DNA of 13,686 bases from an uncultured Collinsella sp. (GTDB taxonomy: Bacteria > Actinomycetota > Coriobacteriia > Coriobacteriales > Coriobacteriaceae), in contig CALGZY010000012.1 in the NCBI GenBank assembly GCA_937934355.1, forward strand, positions 1 through 13,686. The letters run 5' to 3'. Position 1 is the stretch's first letter; every line of letters begins with the position of its first letter. A program made the translations under genes and the position numbers. This document shows positions 5,716 to 12,879 of the stretch, piece by piece. The notes below the pieces were generated by a model. That model saw nothing but the letters and a program-made list of their open reading frames with translations, had not been told where the DNA came from and ran no database searches.

Positions 5716-6454
5716 CGTCATCGACTATATGCCGGGCGATACACTGCTGCACCGCTTGAACCCGGTCGTCAAACTGGGCCTTGCCGCCGCCATCATCATC
5801 GGCATCTTCCTGTCCGATACCTACGTGGCGTTGTTGGGCTTTTTGGCGCTCACCCTTGCACTGGGCGCCTACGCCGGCGTCGTCAACCGTCTGCTCTCGC
5901 TACTCAAGCTGCTGATTCCGCTCGCGCTCATCATGCTGGTGCTTCAGCTGGCTTTTATGCGCGACGGCAACATGGTGTGGGGCTTTATCACCGACACGGG
6001 CCTCATTACCGGATCGAAGGCCTGCCTACGCCTGTTGGGCGTGGCGCTGCCACTCATCCTCATGCTTATGGTGACCAAGCTCAACGACCTCGCCAACGCT
6101 TGCGTCGAGGTGCTGCACGTGCCATATCGCTATGCCTTCACCTTTACCACGGCGCTGCGTTTTGTGCCGGTATTTGGCCAGGAAATGAACGCCATCATGG
6201 AGGCGCAGACTGCACGCGGCGTCGAATACGACACTAAGAATCCCGTCAAGAAACTCAAACTCATGCTGCCGCTGTGTGTGCCGCTGCTTATCTCGAGCGT
6301 GGGCAAGACCGATGCCACCGCGCTTGCCGCCGAGCAGCGCGGCTTCTACCTGCGCACGCGTGCGAGTTCGTATAAGCGCTACCCCATCAAAGGCTTGGAC
6401 ATTGCCGTACTTATCATCAGCATCGCCCTTATCGCCATCGGCTTCCTCTTCTAG
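5708..6454 (+). CDS. ecfT: ECF transporter transmembrane subunit EcfT
   Basis: The product has 248 residues. GTG 5708 overlaps the ATPase stop by 8 bases, with GAGGAGATGG (5692-5701) as RBS, so translation is probably coupled. The N-terminus, with DYMPGDTLLHRLNPVVKLGL, is the classic EcfT opening (short amphipathic start, then LDPR/LNPxxK). Membrane spans lie at about 22-40, 41-57, 68-84, 108-124 and 231-247. The coupling helices carry the two family motifs, AQTARG (166-171) and AEQRG (208-212), that dock into the ATPase grooves. It anchors the ATPases and binds the S component at the membrane. It forms one transcription unit with the fused ATPase, ending at the terminator at 6484. Confidence 0.92.
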   Translation: MVNVIDYMPGDTLLHRLNPVVKLGLAAAIIIGIFLSDTYVALLGFLALTLALGAYAGVVNRLLSLLKLLIPLALIMLVLQLAFMRDGNMVWGFITDTGLITGSKACLRLLGVALPLILMLMVTKLNDLANACVEVLHVPYRYAFTFTTALRFVPVFGQEMNAIMEAQTARGVEYDTKNPVKKLKLMLPLCVPLLISSVGKTDATALAAEQRGFYLRTRASSYKRYPIKGLDIAVLIISIALIAIGFLF

Positions 6455-6483
6455 TTCACCACCGACAGCAACCGCCCAACGCA

Positions 6484-6520
6484 AAAGGCCTCGGCTCGCA
6501 CCAAACGAGCCGAGGCCTTT
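6484..6520. terminator. Bidirectional terminator between EcfT and the racemase gene
   Basis: aaaggcctcggctcg (6484-6498) and cgagccgaggccttt (6506-6520) form a perfect 15-bp stem around a 7-base loop. T residues follow on both strands (CCTTTA on plus, CCTTTTGCG on minus). It can serve the plus-strand ECF operon and the convergent minus-strand ligase/racemase operon. Confidence 0.85.
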
Positions 6521-6579
6521 ACTGTTTCACCAGATAAAACCTACCAAAATAAACCTGTCCCTTTTTGGCGGGTCGGAAG

Positions 6580-7326
6580 CTAGAGGCGGTAGGGGGCGCC
6601 GCTGCGGATGATGGATTCGCGCACCAGGACGTCCATGGCGTCGAGGGTGATCTCGGGCATCTCTCGGTACTTCTGCAGCACCGATAGCTCGGTGCAGGCC
6701 AGAATGACGCGGTCGCAGCCGCTACGGGCGAACTCCCACATCACGCGGTCGAACTTATCCATATCGGGCTCACGTCCGGCCTTCACATCATCGTAGATAA
6801 GCGACATCACATCGTTCTGACGTTTCTCGCTGGGATAGACGACCTCAACACCCGCAGCCTTACATTCGCGGCCGTAGACGCCCGCGCCCACGGTACCGTC
6901 GGTGCCCATGATGCCAATCTTGTGCACCGGCTCGGCCGGCATACTCAGGTTGGGGTCGAACTCGCACTCCCCCATCACCGCACCGGCCAGAGCATAGCGC
7001 ACCGACTCACGCGGCATGTGGATAATCGGCACCTTCGTAAACGACTGGATCTGGTCGTAGAAGTAGTGCGACGTGTTGCAGGGAATGGCAATGTGCGCAC
7101 AGCCCAGCGACTCGAGTGCCTGGGCACACTCTTTCATGGTCGCCAGCAGCTTGGCATGCTCGCCGGTCTTAATAGCCAGCGTGCGGTCGGGCATGGTCGA
7201 CTTGGAGAGCACCACCATGTCGATATGTTCCTGATCGCAGGCAGCAGCCGTATGACGCACCACCTGGTCGTAGTAATACGACGTGGCCTCGGCGCCCATG
7301 CCGCCGATAACTCCCAGCTTTTCCAT
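6580..7326 (-). CDS. Aspartate/glutamate racemase family protein, probable aspartate racemase
   Basis: The product has 248 residues. The start is the ATG at 7326 (MEKLGVIGGMG) because AAGGAGG lies just upstream (about 7332-7338). The longer frame to 7410 crosses a GC-rich hairpin and lacks an RBS. PLP-independent Asp/Glu racemases use two cysteines: here PCNTSH with Cys83 and ACTELS with Cys211, both intact, in two similar alpha/beta halves. The GVIGGMGAEAT N-terminus and the 'NTSHY' stretch fit the RacX/YgeA/aspartate racemase branch. It lies 84 bases downstream of a D-aspartate ligase on the same strand, as in the Enterococcus faecium asl-rac pair, so it most likely converts L-Asp to D-Asp for the cell wall. 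Substrate is assigned by context; glutamate or broad specificity is not excluded. Confidence 0.85.
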   Translation of the reverse strand: MEKLGVIGGMGAEATSYYYDQVVRHTAAACDQEHIDMVVLSKSTMPDRTLAIKTGEHAKLLATMKECAQALESLGCAHIAIPCNTSHYFYDQIQSFTKVPIIHMPRESVRYALAGAVMGECEFDPNLSMPAEPVHKIGIMGTDGTVGAGVYGRECKAAGVEVVYPSEKRQNDVMSLIYDDVKAGREPDMDKFDRVMWEFARSGCDRVILACTELSVLQKYREMPEITLDAMDVLVRESIIRSGAPYRL

Positions 7327-7371
7327 CGCCGCCTCCTTGGTGACGCTTGCGCAATTGCGCGTATCATACCC

Positions 7372-7401
7372 GCGCCCGCCCGATGCAAACCGGGCGGGCG
7401 C
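7372..7401 (-). promoter_or_regulatory. GC-only 11-bp stem-loop between ligase and racemase genes
   Basis: Bases 7372-7382 pair perfectly with 7391-7401 around an 8-base loop, an all-GC stem 9 bases past the ligase stop in transcription direction. No T-run follows, so termination is unlikely. It may lower racemase expression relative to ligase or protect the upstream mRNA. A TATGAT -10-like box on the minus strand (7363-7368) and the palindrome gcgcaattgcgc (7349-7360) lie between it and the racemase RBS, so a weak internal promoter is possible. Confidence 0.55.
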
Positions 7402-7410
7402 CGCGCTCAT

Positions 7411-8667
7411 CTACTTGTAATACGTCTTGAACAGCTTAAAGTGGCGCAGCTTGGTGTGCCACATGCGCAGCCAGCGGTTAAAGACAAAGTCGCCCTTCAT
7501 AAACGAAGGGTCGGCGCCCTTGCCTTCCTTGTCCAGGCGATGCACCTTAGCACGCAGCTCGGGATCCTTGACGTACTTGTCGACGACGCCCATGGGGACG
7601 ACCATCCACAGCGCCTCGTCCTGCGCCGTCACAAACTCCGGCTCAAACGGGCGGTTGAACACATACTCGTCCACCACATACTTGGCAACGTTAAAGCCGC
7701 TGTTGGTGACGTAGTAGTTGCTGCGGCCCTGGCGCGTGTTGAAATCGAAGAACTTAAACGAGCCGTCGCGCTCGTCGTACTTAACGTCAAAGTTGGAATA
7801 GCCCACAAAGTGAAGGTCCTCGAGCAGCTTGCGCACGCCGCCCATGAGCTCGTCGTTGGGCTCGGTGATGATACAGGCATGGTTGCCAACACCGTGGGGC
7901 TGATGCTCCTCGAGCAGCACATGGCCCAGGCACATCATGCGCACCTTACCGTTGCGGTCGGAATAGCTGGTGAGCACGCGCATGTACTCGTCGTTGCCGG
8001 GCACGCGGTCCTGCAAGATCAGATCGTCGGTGTAGCCGCTGGCATACGAATCGCAAATGACCTGTTCCAGCTCGGCGCGGTCGGCAATCTCATAGGCCTT
8101 CTTCTGGCCCTCGAACTCGTGCTGCCACCACATGATGCCGTCGGAAGGCTTCAGGATCATCGGGTAGGGAAAATCGATCTGGTCGAGCACTTCGGCAGGC
8201 GCCTCACCCTGGGCATTAAGCATCGCCTTGGTAAAGGTAAACGTGTGCGGATAGGGCACGCCATGCTTCTCGCACAGCTCGTAGAAGATCTCCTTCTTCT
8301 GGCACTGCTCGAGCATGCTGTAGGGCGCGTAGGGAGCGACGATGTTATCCGCCAGCTCATGAGCGTCCTTGGCTTGAGCCACGAGAGCGACATAGTTGTC
8401 GCCACAGCCCACAAGGACAATCGTCTTGTCGGCATGCGCTTGGGCAATGCCGTTGACGGTTTTGAGCATCACGGGCATGGTGTCGATATCCACGTTGGGC
8501 GTGTAGTCGATAATCTGGCTGCGGTACGCGGGACCCGTCTGATACTTGCCAAAGACCAGACTCTTGACTTGGTACTCCTCGTAGAAGGCGCGCGCCACCG
8601 AATAGGCGTTGATGTCGCCACCGAGCAGCACGGGAATGAACTCGCGCTCTGTAAATTGCAATGCCAT
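7411..8667 (-). CDS. D-aspartate ligase (ATP-grasp), peptidoglycan cross-bridge synthesis
   Basis: The product has 418 residues; ATG 8667 has AGGAAG (8673-8678) upstream. From memory, it resembles Enterococcus faecium D-aspartate ligase along its whole length: EFIPVLLGGDINAYSVAR (9-26), VGCGDNYVALV (86-96), YSMLEQ, FYELCEKHGVPYP (128-140), RVLTSY/VRMMCLGHVLLEE (230-254), and FVGYSNFDVKYDERDG...FDFNTRQGRS (287-316). The ATP-grasp domain spans about 120-320; Lys173 (ILKPSD) is a likely ATP-binding lysine, and the acidic/Asn cluster at 307-312 a likely metal site. The enzyme would attach D-Asp, through its beta-carboxyl, to the side-chain amine of the third stem-peptide residue in the cytoplasm before export. 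The racemase gene downstream supplies D-Asp. The peptidoglycan type of Collinsella is described as A4-beta, which would be consistent. The operon promoter is probably at 8724-8753. Confidence 0.87.
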   Translation of the reverse strand: MALQFTEREFIPVLLGGDINAYSVARAFYEEYQVKSLVFGKYQTGPAYRSQIIDYTPNVDIDTMPVMLKTVNGIAQAHADKTIVLVGCGDNYVALVAQAKDAHELADNIVAPYAPYSMLEQCQKKEIFYELCEKHGVPYPHTFTFTKAMLNAQGEAPAEVLDQIDFPYPMILKPSDGIMWWQHEFEGQKKAYEIADRAELEQVICDSYASGYTDDLILQDRVPGNDEYMRVLTSYSDRNGKVRMMCLGHVLLEEHQPHGVGNHACIITEPNDELMGGVRKLLEDLHFVGYSNFDVKYDERDGSFKFFDFNTRQGRSNYYVTNSGFNVAKYVVDEYVFNRPFEPEFVTAQDEALWMVVPMGVVDKYVKDPELRAKVHRLDKEGKGADPSFMKGDFVFNRWLRMWHTKLRHFKLFKTYYK

Positions 8668-8723
8668 GGAAACTTCCTATCATGAACTGCCCACACAACG
8701 GGCGGTCTTTGCGCAACTGATTT

Positions 8724-8753
8724 ATTCTAGCGTGCCAAGTCGCCGGCGCCCAA
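8724..8753 (-). promoter_or_regulatory. Candidate promoter of the D-Asp ligase/racemase operon
   Basis: On the minus strand, TAGAAT (8724-8729) is a good -10 box. TTGGGC (8748-8753) is a partial -35 box with an 18-base spacer. The leader would be about 50 bases. The match is moderate. Confidence 0.4.
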
Positions 8754-8901
8754 AGCTCCACCGTATCTATGGCAATCGACGTAATCGTCCGGCACAAAGG
8801 CCAGCACGAAGACGGCGCTCACCGTTGTATGACAACGGGCAATGAACCTACCATTGTTGTAGGATTCAGTGTATTGACATCCTCGAGCGAAAGGCGCGCA
8901 C

Positions 8902-9534
8902 GTGCCCCAAGACCATCCGACCGATAATCCCATCTTCAATGCTGCGAAGCGCGAGCTGGCGGAACGTGCGAAAGCGACCGCTCCCCTGTGCACGGCAAAC
9001 GACGCCTACAACGGACCCGCCCGCATCGTCTCGATCAACACGTCGGCACATAAGGGCACGCGCAAGTCGCCCGTCGCCGATGGACGCGACACCGTCATAG
9101 AGCAATTCGGCCTCGCCTCCGACGCACACGCCGGGCATTGGCACCGTCAGGTTTCCTTTTTGGCCGCAGAGTCCATCCAGACGGCGCAGGCACGCGGGCT
9201 CGACGTACACGAGGGTGACTTTGGAGAGAACTTCACAACCCGGGGCATCAACCTGCTCTCGCTCCCCTTGGGCACGCAGCTCAAGCTAGGCAGCGAGGTG
9301 CTCGTCGAAATCAGCCAAATCGGCAAAGTCTGCCACACCCGTTGCGCCATCTACTATCTCGCTGGCGACTGCATCTTTCCCCACGAGGGCGTTTTCGGCG
9401 TGGTGCTAAAGGGCGGAGAGGCCTACGCCGGCGACGATATCCAGGTAATCAAACTCGGCGACGGCACCTGTTCGTTCACCCCCGCCGAGGCCATCGAAGA
9501 GATTGAGCAGGCTCGCCAGAAGGGCACGCTGTAG
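8902..9534 (+). CDS. MOSC-domain protein
   Basis: The product has 210 residues. The start is GTG at 8902 with GAAAGG (8889-8894) upstream. The MOSC beta-barrel covers about residues 38-185: PARIVSINTS at the start, SDAHAGHWHRQVSFLAAES (73-91), EGDFGENFTTRGINL (104-118), LGTQLKLGSEVLVEISQ (123-139) and the conserved Cys region GKVCHTRCAIY (141-151) with Cys144 and Cys148. MOSC domains form the C-terminus of molybdenum-cofactor sulfurases and also exist as small stand-alone proteins linked to molybdenum-cofactor or metal-sulfur chemistry. An extra N-terminal stretch of about 35 polar residues and a short C-terminal tail are unassigned. No other molybdenum gene is in view, so the partner pathway is unknown. 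It is divergent from the D-Asp operon with 234 bases between. Confidence 0.85.
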   Translation: MPQDHPTDNPIFNAAKRELAERAKATAPLCTANDAYNGPARIVSINTSAHKGTRKSPVADGRDTVIEQFGLASDAHAGHWHRQVSFLAAESIQTAQARGLDVHEGDFGENFTTRGINLLSLPLGTQLKLGSEVLVEISQIGKVCHTRCAIYYLAGDCIFPHEGVFGVVLKGGEAYAGDDIQVIKLGDGTCSFTPAEAIEEIEQARQKGTL

Positions 9535-9561
9535 TTATAAAACCCCACGTTGAGATAGCTT

Positions 9562-9598
9562 TTACAGCCCTAAACTCCTCTCAAACAGGGCTCTGTAA
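9562..9598 (+). repeat. Stem-loop downstream of the MOSC gene
   Basis: ttacagccct (9562-9571) pairs with agggctctgtaa (9587-9598) with a 2-base bulge (ct, 9593-9594) and a 15-base loop. No T-run follows, so terminator function is doubtful, though it is the only hairpin close to the MOSC stop. Confidence 0.45.
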
Positions 9599-9661
9599 CG
9601 TTAAAGTTGAACTCTATGGTTTCTCAACAATTCATCATAACTGCAGGTCAAAGCCAAAGCC

Positions 9662-9705
9662 TCAAGTTCAACTTGACCCTTTAGAACCTTTAAGGTTCAA
9701 GTTGA
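9662..9705 (+). promoter_or_regulatory. Nested dyad cluster upstream of the muralytic gene
   Basis: Two odd-centred perfect dyads, tcaagttcaacttga (9662-9676) and gaacctttaaggttc (9684-9698), lie side by side. Across them, tcaacttga (9668-9676) pairs with tcaagttga (9697-9705). The half-site GTTCAA recurs at 9666 and 9695 and on the opposite strand at 9607-9612. It lies about 65-105 bases before the start codon and looks like a regulator-binding cluster or a structured leader. Confidence 0.5.
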
Positions 9706-9768
9706 GGTCGAAAGCAGTAGTAGAATACCTTTCGAACTATAACCTACGATTGATTGCAGAGGGACTGG

Positions 9769-10902
9769 ATGCAGCATTCGAATCATCGCACCGCAGCGCT
9801 CATTGCGTCGAAGCCGGCTCGTATCATCACGAGCGCCGCGCTCGCCGTTGCGCTGACGGCCACGCCGATGCTCTCCCCCGTTGCGGCGTATGCCGCCTCG
9901 CAGGCAACGCAGGACCAGCTTTCCGCAGCCCAGCAGAAGATCGAAGCCGCCACGAGCGCCTACAACGACGCCCGCACCAAACTCGATGACCTGCAAAAGC
10001 AGATTGACTCCAATGAGGCAAGCATCGAGGAAATCGAGGCCAAGCTTCCCGAGCAGCAGGCCAAGGCAAGCTCCGCCATGCGCGATCTGTACAAGTATCA
10101 GAAGGGCACCAATCCCATCGTGAGCTTCCTGGTCAACGCGCAGAGCCTGGGTGAGTTCATCACGACCTGCAAATACACCAACCAGATCACGAGCTCGAGC
10201 GTCGACGAGATCGAAGAGCTCAATAACATGCAAACCGAACTCGAGCAGAACAAGGCCGAGCTCCAGCAGGCCAAGTCTCAGCTTGAGGCAGAGCAGAAAA
10301 ACGCCGAGGATGCGCTGGCGCAGGCCCAGCAGCTCCGCAGCGAGGCGCAGGCAAAAGCCGAGCAGGAAAATGCCGCCGAGCTTGCCAAGCTTGAGGCCGA
10401 TAAGGCCGCTGCCGCCGAGAAGCTCTCGGGCGAGGGCGTAAGCGGCAGCAATTCCAGCAGCCAGGCCACCAACACCAACACCACCATCGACACCACGGTG
10501 AACAACGCCAATACCGGTAGCTCCGATTACGATTCGTTCATTAATGAGTGGACAGGCCGCATCGACAATTATCTCGCCGGCTCCCCCATGGCAGGCCAGG
10601 GCTATAACTTTGCCGTCGCCGCTTGGAATACCGGTGTCGACCCCCGTTGGTCCCCCGCCATCGCCTGCATCGAGAGCACCAAGGGTGCTTATTGCGCCAA
10701 TTCTTACAACGCCTGGGGCTGGAGTGCACGTGGCGGCGGTTGGCGCAGCTTTGGCAGCTGGAGCGAGGGCATCTCCGCTCACGTTGCCTATCTGGGCGCC
10801 AACTACGGCTCCACCCTTACCCCGGCAGCGGCCAAAAAGTACTGCCCGCCCACGTGGCAGGACTGGTACAACAAAGTCGCCGCTCAGATGAACCGCATCT
10901 AA
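9769..10902 (+). CDS. Secreted coiled-coil protein with lysozyme-like (glucosaminidase/transglycosylase-type) C-terminal domain
   Basis: The product has 377 residues. ATG 9769 is chosen because AGAGGGA (9758-9764) is well spaced; a TTG 15 bases earlier is in frame but less likely. A signal peptide with a basic N-region, hydrophobic core (about 18-38) and VAAYA-AS cleavage area (near 43) is followed by a heptad-rich coiled coil (about 45-225, many Q/E/K/A), interrupted by YQKGTNPIVSFLVNAQSLGEFI as in PcsB/CwlO-type hinge helices. A Ser/Thr/Asn-rich linker (about 226-250) leads to a domain (about 253-377) with NTGVDPRWSPAIACIEST, where Glu302 is the likely catalytic acid of a lysozyme-like fold, and NAWGWS/GGGWRSFGSW repeats. 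The architecture mirrors FtsEX-controlled PcsB-type hydrolases but replaces the CHAP/NlpC peptidase with a glycan-cleaving fold. The substrate is presumably peptidoglycan. The catalytic assignment rests on motif alone. Confidence 0.8.
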   Translation: MQHSNHRTAALIASKPARIITSAALAVALTATPMLSPVAAYAASQATQDQLSAAQQKIEAATSAYNDARTKLDDLQKQIDSNEASIEEIEAKLPEQQAKASSAMRDLYKYQKGTNPIVSFLVNAQSLGEFITTCKYTNQITSSSVDEIEELNNMQTELEQNKAELQQAKSQLEAEQKNAEDALAQAQQLRSEAQAKAEQENAAELAKLEADKAAAAEKLSGEGVSGSNSSSQATNTNTTIDTTVNNANTGSSDYDSFINEWTGRIDNYLAGSPMAGQGYNFAVAAWNTGVDPRWSPAIACIESTKGAYCANSYNAWGWSARGGGWRSFGSWSEGISAHVAYLGANYGSTLTPAAAKKYCPPTWQDWYNKVAAQMNRI

Positions 10903-10912
10903 GTGCAACTGC

Positions 10913-10941
10913 AAAGGGCCCCAATGGGGCCCTTTTCTTTT
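10913..10941 (+). terminator. Terminator of the muralytic gene (convergent with the kinase gene)
   Basis: aaagggcccc (10913-10922) and ggggcccttt (10926-10935) form a perfect 10-bp stem with loop aat and the T-rich tail TTTTCTTTT. It abuts the stop codon of the convergent kinase gene (10940-10942), which therefore has almost no 3' UTR before it. Confidence 0.88.
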
Positions 10942-12319
10942 AGGTAGCGGAGGTATCGACGACGCCAGTCGCATTGGCAACCGCGACTATGACGATCATG
11001 CACAGGAGCAGCACGCCCAATGCCTTGAGCCAGAGTTTCGCGAGTTTCTTGCCGCGATAGCTGTCGAGCAGCGCGAATCGCCGACGAAGACGGCGCTTAT
11101 CGAGCAGCGCAAAATGCATAAGCACCATAAGGCCATCGACAAAGAAAAAATACTCGATTATGAGAAGCCACGTCGGGTAGCTTTGGTTTGCTCCGGTGGG
11201 ATGAAAGACGGCAAAGTGACTTCCGGCAAAGAACACAAGCAGCGAGAAGCAGACGAGCGTATTCCAAATGCGCCCCAGAGACTCCGGAACGCGAGAGAGC
11301 AGACCGCATGCAGCGGAGGCGGCAGGCCTAGGAAGCCCTGCGGGGTTCTGGAGCCCTTGGGGCGTCAACGCCGTCTCCGAGGCCGGAGTACGGACAGGCG
11401 CAGGCGCAGGAGGCCGCACGGGACGACTTAGATCGTATGCCGCGCGCGTCGCCCGTCCCAACGCTTCCGCACTCGCAAAACGTTTGGCCGGGTCGAGCGC
11501 CATCGACATGCAGACGGCATCGGTAAGTGGAGTGGGAATGCCGCGCGCCTCGCATTGCTCGCGCATGTCGAGCCCTGGTTTAGGGTCGACTCCCGTCAAG
11601 CAGAAGAACAACAGGGCGCCAAGTGCGTAGACGTCGCTGCGCACACTCGTCTGCCCAAACCCATACTGCTCGGGCGGCGCATAGGGTCGCGTGCCAAACT
11701 TGACGGTGTCGGCATCGGCGCCGTCGCGCCATACGCGAGCGATCCCCAAGTCGATAATCACCAGCGATGAAAATGTCAGGCCGTCATCAGGCGTATAGTT
11801 GGCACCCGTCACGATGATATTCGACGGCTTGAGGTCACGATGGATCACCGGCGCCGACGTCTCCCCCGCCATTGCAAAACCGGCGTGGAGCTCGCCCACG
11901 GCATCGCATAGGGCAGGATACAATTCACGCGCATAATCGGGGGTGGCTCCCAGACGGTCCACCAGCGCCCCGAGTGTCTCCCCTTCGATGTATTCCATAA
12001 CCACGTTGAGCTCGTCGCCCACACGACGACAATCGACGATTCTGGGCAGGTGCTCAAAACGCCTGCCTGCCCGCTGAGCGGCAAACAGGCGCTCGTATGC
12101 CCCGCCGATTTGAGCCGAAGCATCGATGCGTTTACGGACAAAGGGGCCGAGCGAACCACCGCCGGTTCCTTCAAAGTACACGAGCTCGGTTGTTTCAACG
12201 GACGAGCGCTTAAGTACACGCTCCACGCGATAGCTGTCGTCGCGATCGAGCGACGCCAGGTGCTCGACAAGCGCTGCGGTCAGCTCGTCATCGGAATATG
12301 TTGGGGTCTGAGTATCCAT
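10940..12319 (-). CDS. Membrane-anchored Ser/Thr protein kinase (Hanks type) with C-terminal three-span domain
   Basis: The product has 459 residues from ATG 12319. The start is uncertain: GGAGG is only 2 bases from this ATG, and in-frame ATGs at 12331 and 12328 or a GTG at 12349 are alternatives. The kinase domain spans about 30-295: Lys63 (FVRKRID) as candidate ATP lysine, MEYIEGETL hinge (108-116), HRDLKPSN catalytic loop (160-167, Asp162), DLG (190-192) in place of DFG, GTRPYAPPEQYG (209-220, P+1/APE region), SDVYALGALLF (228-238). The Gly-rich loop is hard to see. A Pro/Ala linker (about 298-335) leads to three hydrophobic spans (about 351-372, 384-406, 432-452) with a basic RRLRRR loop. 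No PASTA or sensor domain is present. It would phosphorylate cytoplasmic partners from the membrane. The HTH-like gene directly upstream on the same strand is the obvious candidate partner. Confidence 0.87.
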   Translation of the reverse strand: MDTQTPTYSDDELTAALVEHLASLDRDDSYRVERVLKRSSVETTELVYFEGTGGGSLGPFVRKRIDASAQIGGAYERLFAAQRAGRRFEHLPRIVDCRRVGDELNVVMEYIEGETLGALVDRLGATPDYARELYPALCDAVGELHAGFAMAGETSAPVIHRDLKPSNIIVTGANYTPDDGLTFSSLVIIDLGIARVWRDGADADTVKFGTRPYAPPEQYGFGQTSVRSDVYALGALLFFCLTGVDPKPGLDMREQCEARGIPTPLTDAVCMSMALDPAKRFASAEALGRATRAAYDLSRPVRPPAPAPVRTPASETALTPQGLQNPAGLPRPAASAACGLLSRVPESLGRIWNTLVCFSLLVFFAGSHFAVFHPTGANQSYPTWLLIIEYFFFVDGLMVLMHFALLDKRRLRRRFALLDSYRGKKLAKLWLKALGVLLLCMIVIVAVANATGVVDTSAT

Positions 12320-12417
12320 AGCCTCCATCATAGCGCAGGGCGCAGACACCCCATGGCATCCGCGCCCCGTTCGTTTGCATCGTTGTTTGGCAGCTCCGCC
12401 GGCTCAGATATCAGCCG

Positions 12418-12840
12418 CTAACTCACCGTCTCCTCGCCAAAGCGATACAGCTCCTCGTTGACCTTTTGGAGGCTGCACCCGCGATCGATGCAAAAGATGA
12501 TAATCGCATCGCGGCGGTCCTTGCAGTTAAGGACGCTTACCCCGGCAGCCGTCAGCGCACGGTTGGTCTCTTTGAGCGTCAGCGCCATCGCAAAGGCAAT
12601 CTGCAGCACCTTATTGCGGCTCGGATGCCGCGCGCCGGTAAAGATCTGATACCCAAAGGTCTCATTGAGATCGGCCATACGAACCACGCGCGAGCGCTCC
12701 AAGCCCTTTTCCTGCAGTAGCTGCTTCAGGTAGTTCGAAAGCGACGGGGCGGCAAAGTCGTGTTCTTTGATATAGCCATCGATGTTTGGCGCGTCGAGAA
12801 GCTCATTGAGCAACTCGTCAGTCAGCTTTTTATCGGGCAT
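12418..12840 (-). CDS. Small HTH-like protein paired with the Ser/Thr kinase
   Basis: The product has 140 residues; ATG 12840 has a strong GGGAGGTG RBS (12848-12855). Residues 33-100 have the helix pattern of a lambda-repressor/XRE-type domain (SNYLKQLLQEKGLERSRVVRMADLNETFGYQIFTGAR.PSRNKVLQIAFAMALTLKETNRALTAAG), including the 'N.tfGYqIf.G.r.PsRdkvLqIa' stretch that I associate with small proteins encoded beside bacterial Ser/Thr kinases. The N-terminal 30 residues are acidic and helical; the C-terminal 40 carry a Cys pair (Cys117, Cys122). It could be a transcription regulator or a phosphorylation substrate/adaptor. It ends 98 bases before the kinase start and follows the lipoprotein gene by 39 bases, consistent with one operon. 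Function is inferred from fold pattern and context. Confidence 0.7.
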   Translation of the reverse strand: MPDKKLTDELLNELLDAPNIDGYIKEHDFAAPSLSNYLKQLLQEKGLERSRVVRMADLNETFGYQIFTGARHPSRNKVLQIAFAMALTLKETNRALTAAGVSVLNCKDRRDAIIIFCIDRGCSLQKVNEELYRFGEETVS

Positions 12841-12879
12841 ACGACTTCACCTCCCATACGGCGCAACGGTAGCGACATG

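Noticed and set aside
4849..5721. 290-codon minus-strand open frame
   Set aside because: It is antisense to the second ATPase domain with intact Walker and signature motifs; the product is Ala/Gly/His-rich without motifs.
6535..6575. aataaacctgtccctttttggcg segment as a repeat family member
   Set aside because: It looked familiar as an intergenic phrase in related genomes, but nothing in this window repeats it, so I cannot support a repeat call.
6922..8685. 587-codon plus-strand open frame
   Set aside because: It lies antisense to the D-Asp ligase and racemase, which have clear family motifs and RBSs. Its product is low-complexity, rich in His/Val/Leu/Ala, as expected of a GC-rich shadow frame.
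8874..8879. Consensus TTGACA upstream of the MOSC gene
   Set aside because: A -10 box at proper spacing would fall on the start codon (8897-8902) and no good -10 sequence is there.
9697..10980. 427-codon minus-strand open frame
   Set aside because: It is antisense to the signal-peptide-bearing muralytic gene, crosses its terminator and has no family signature.
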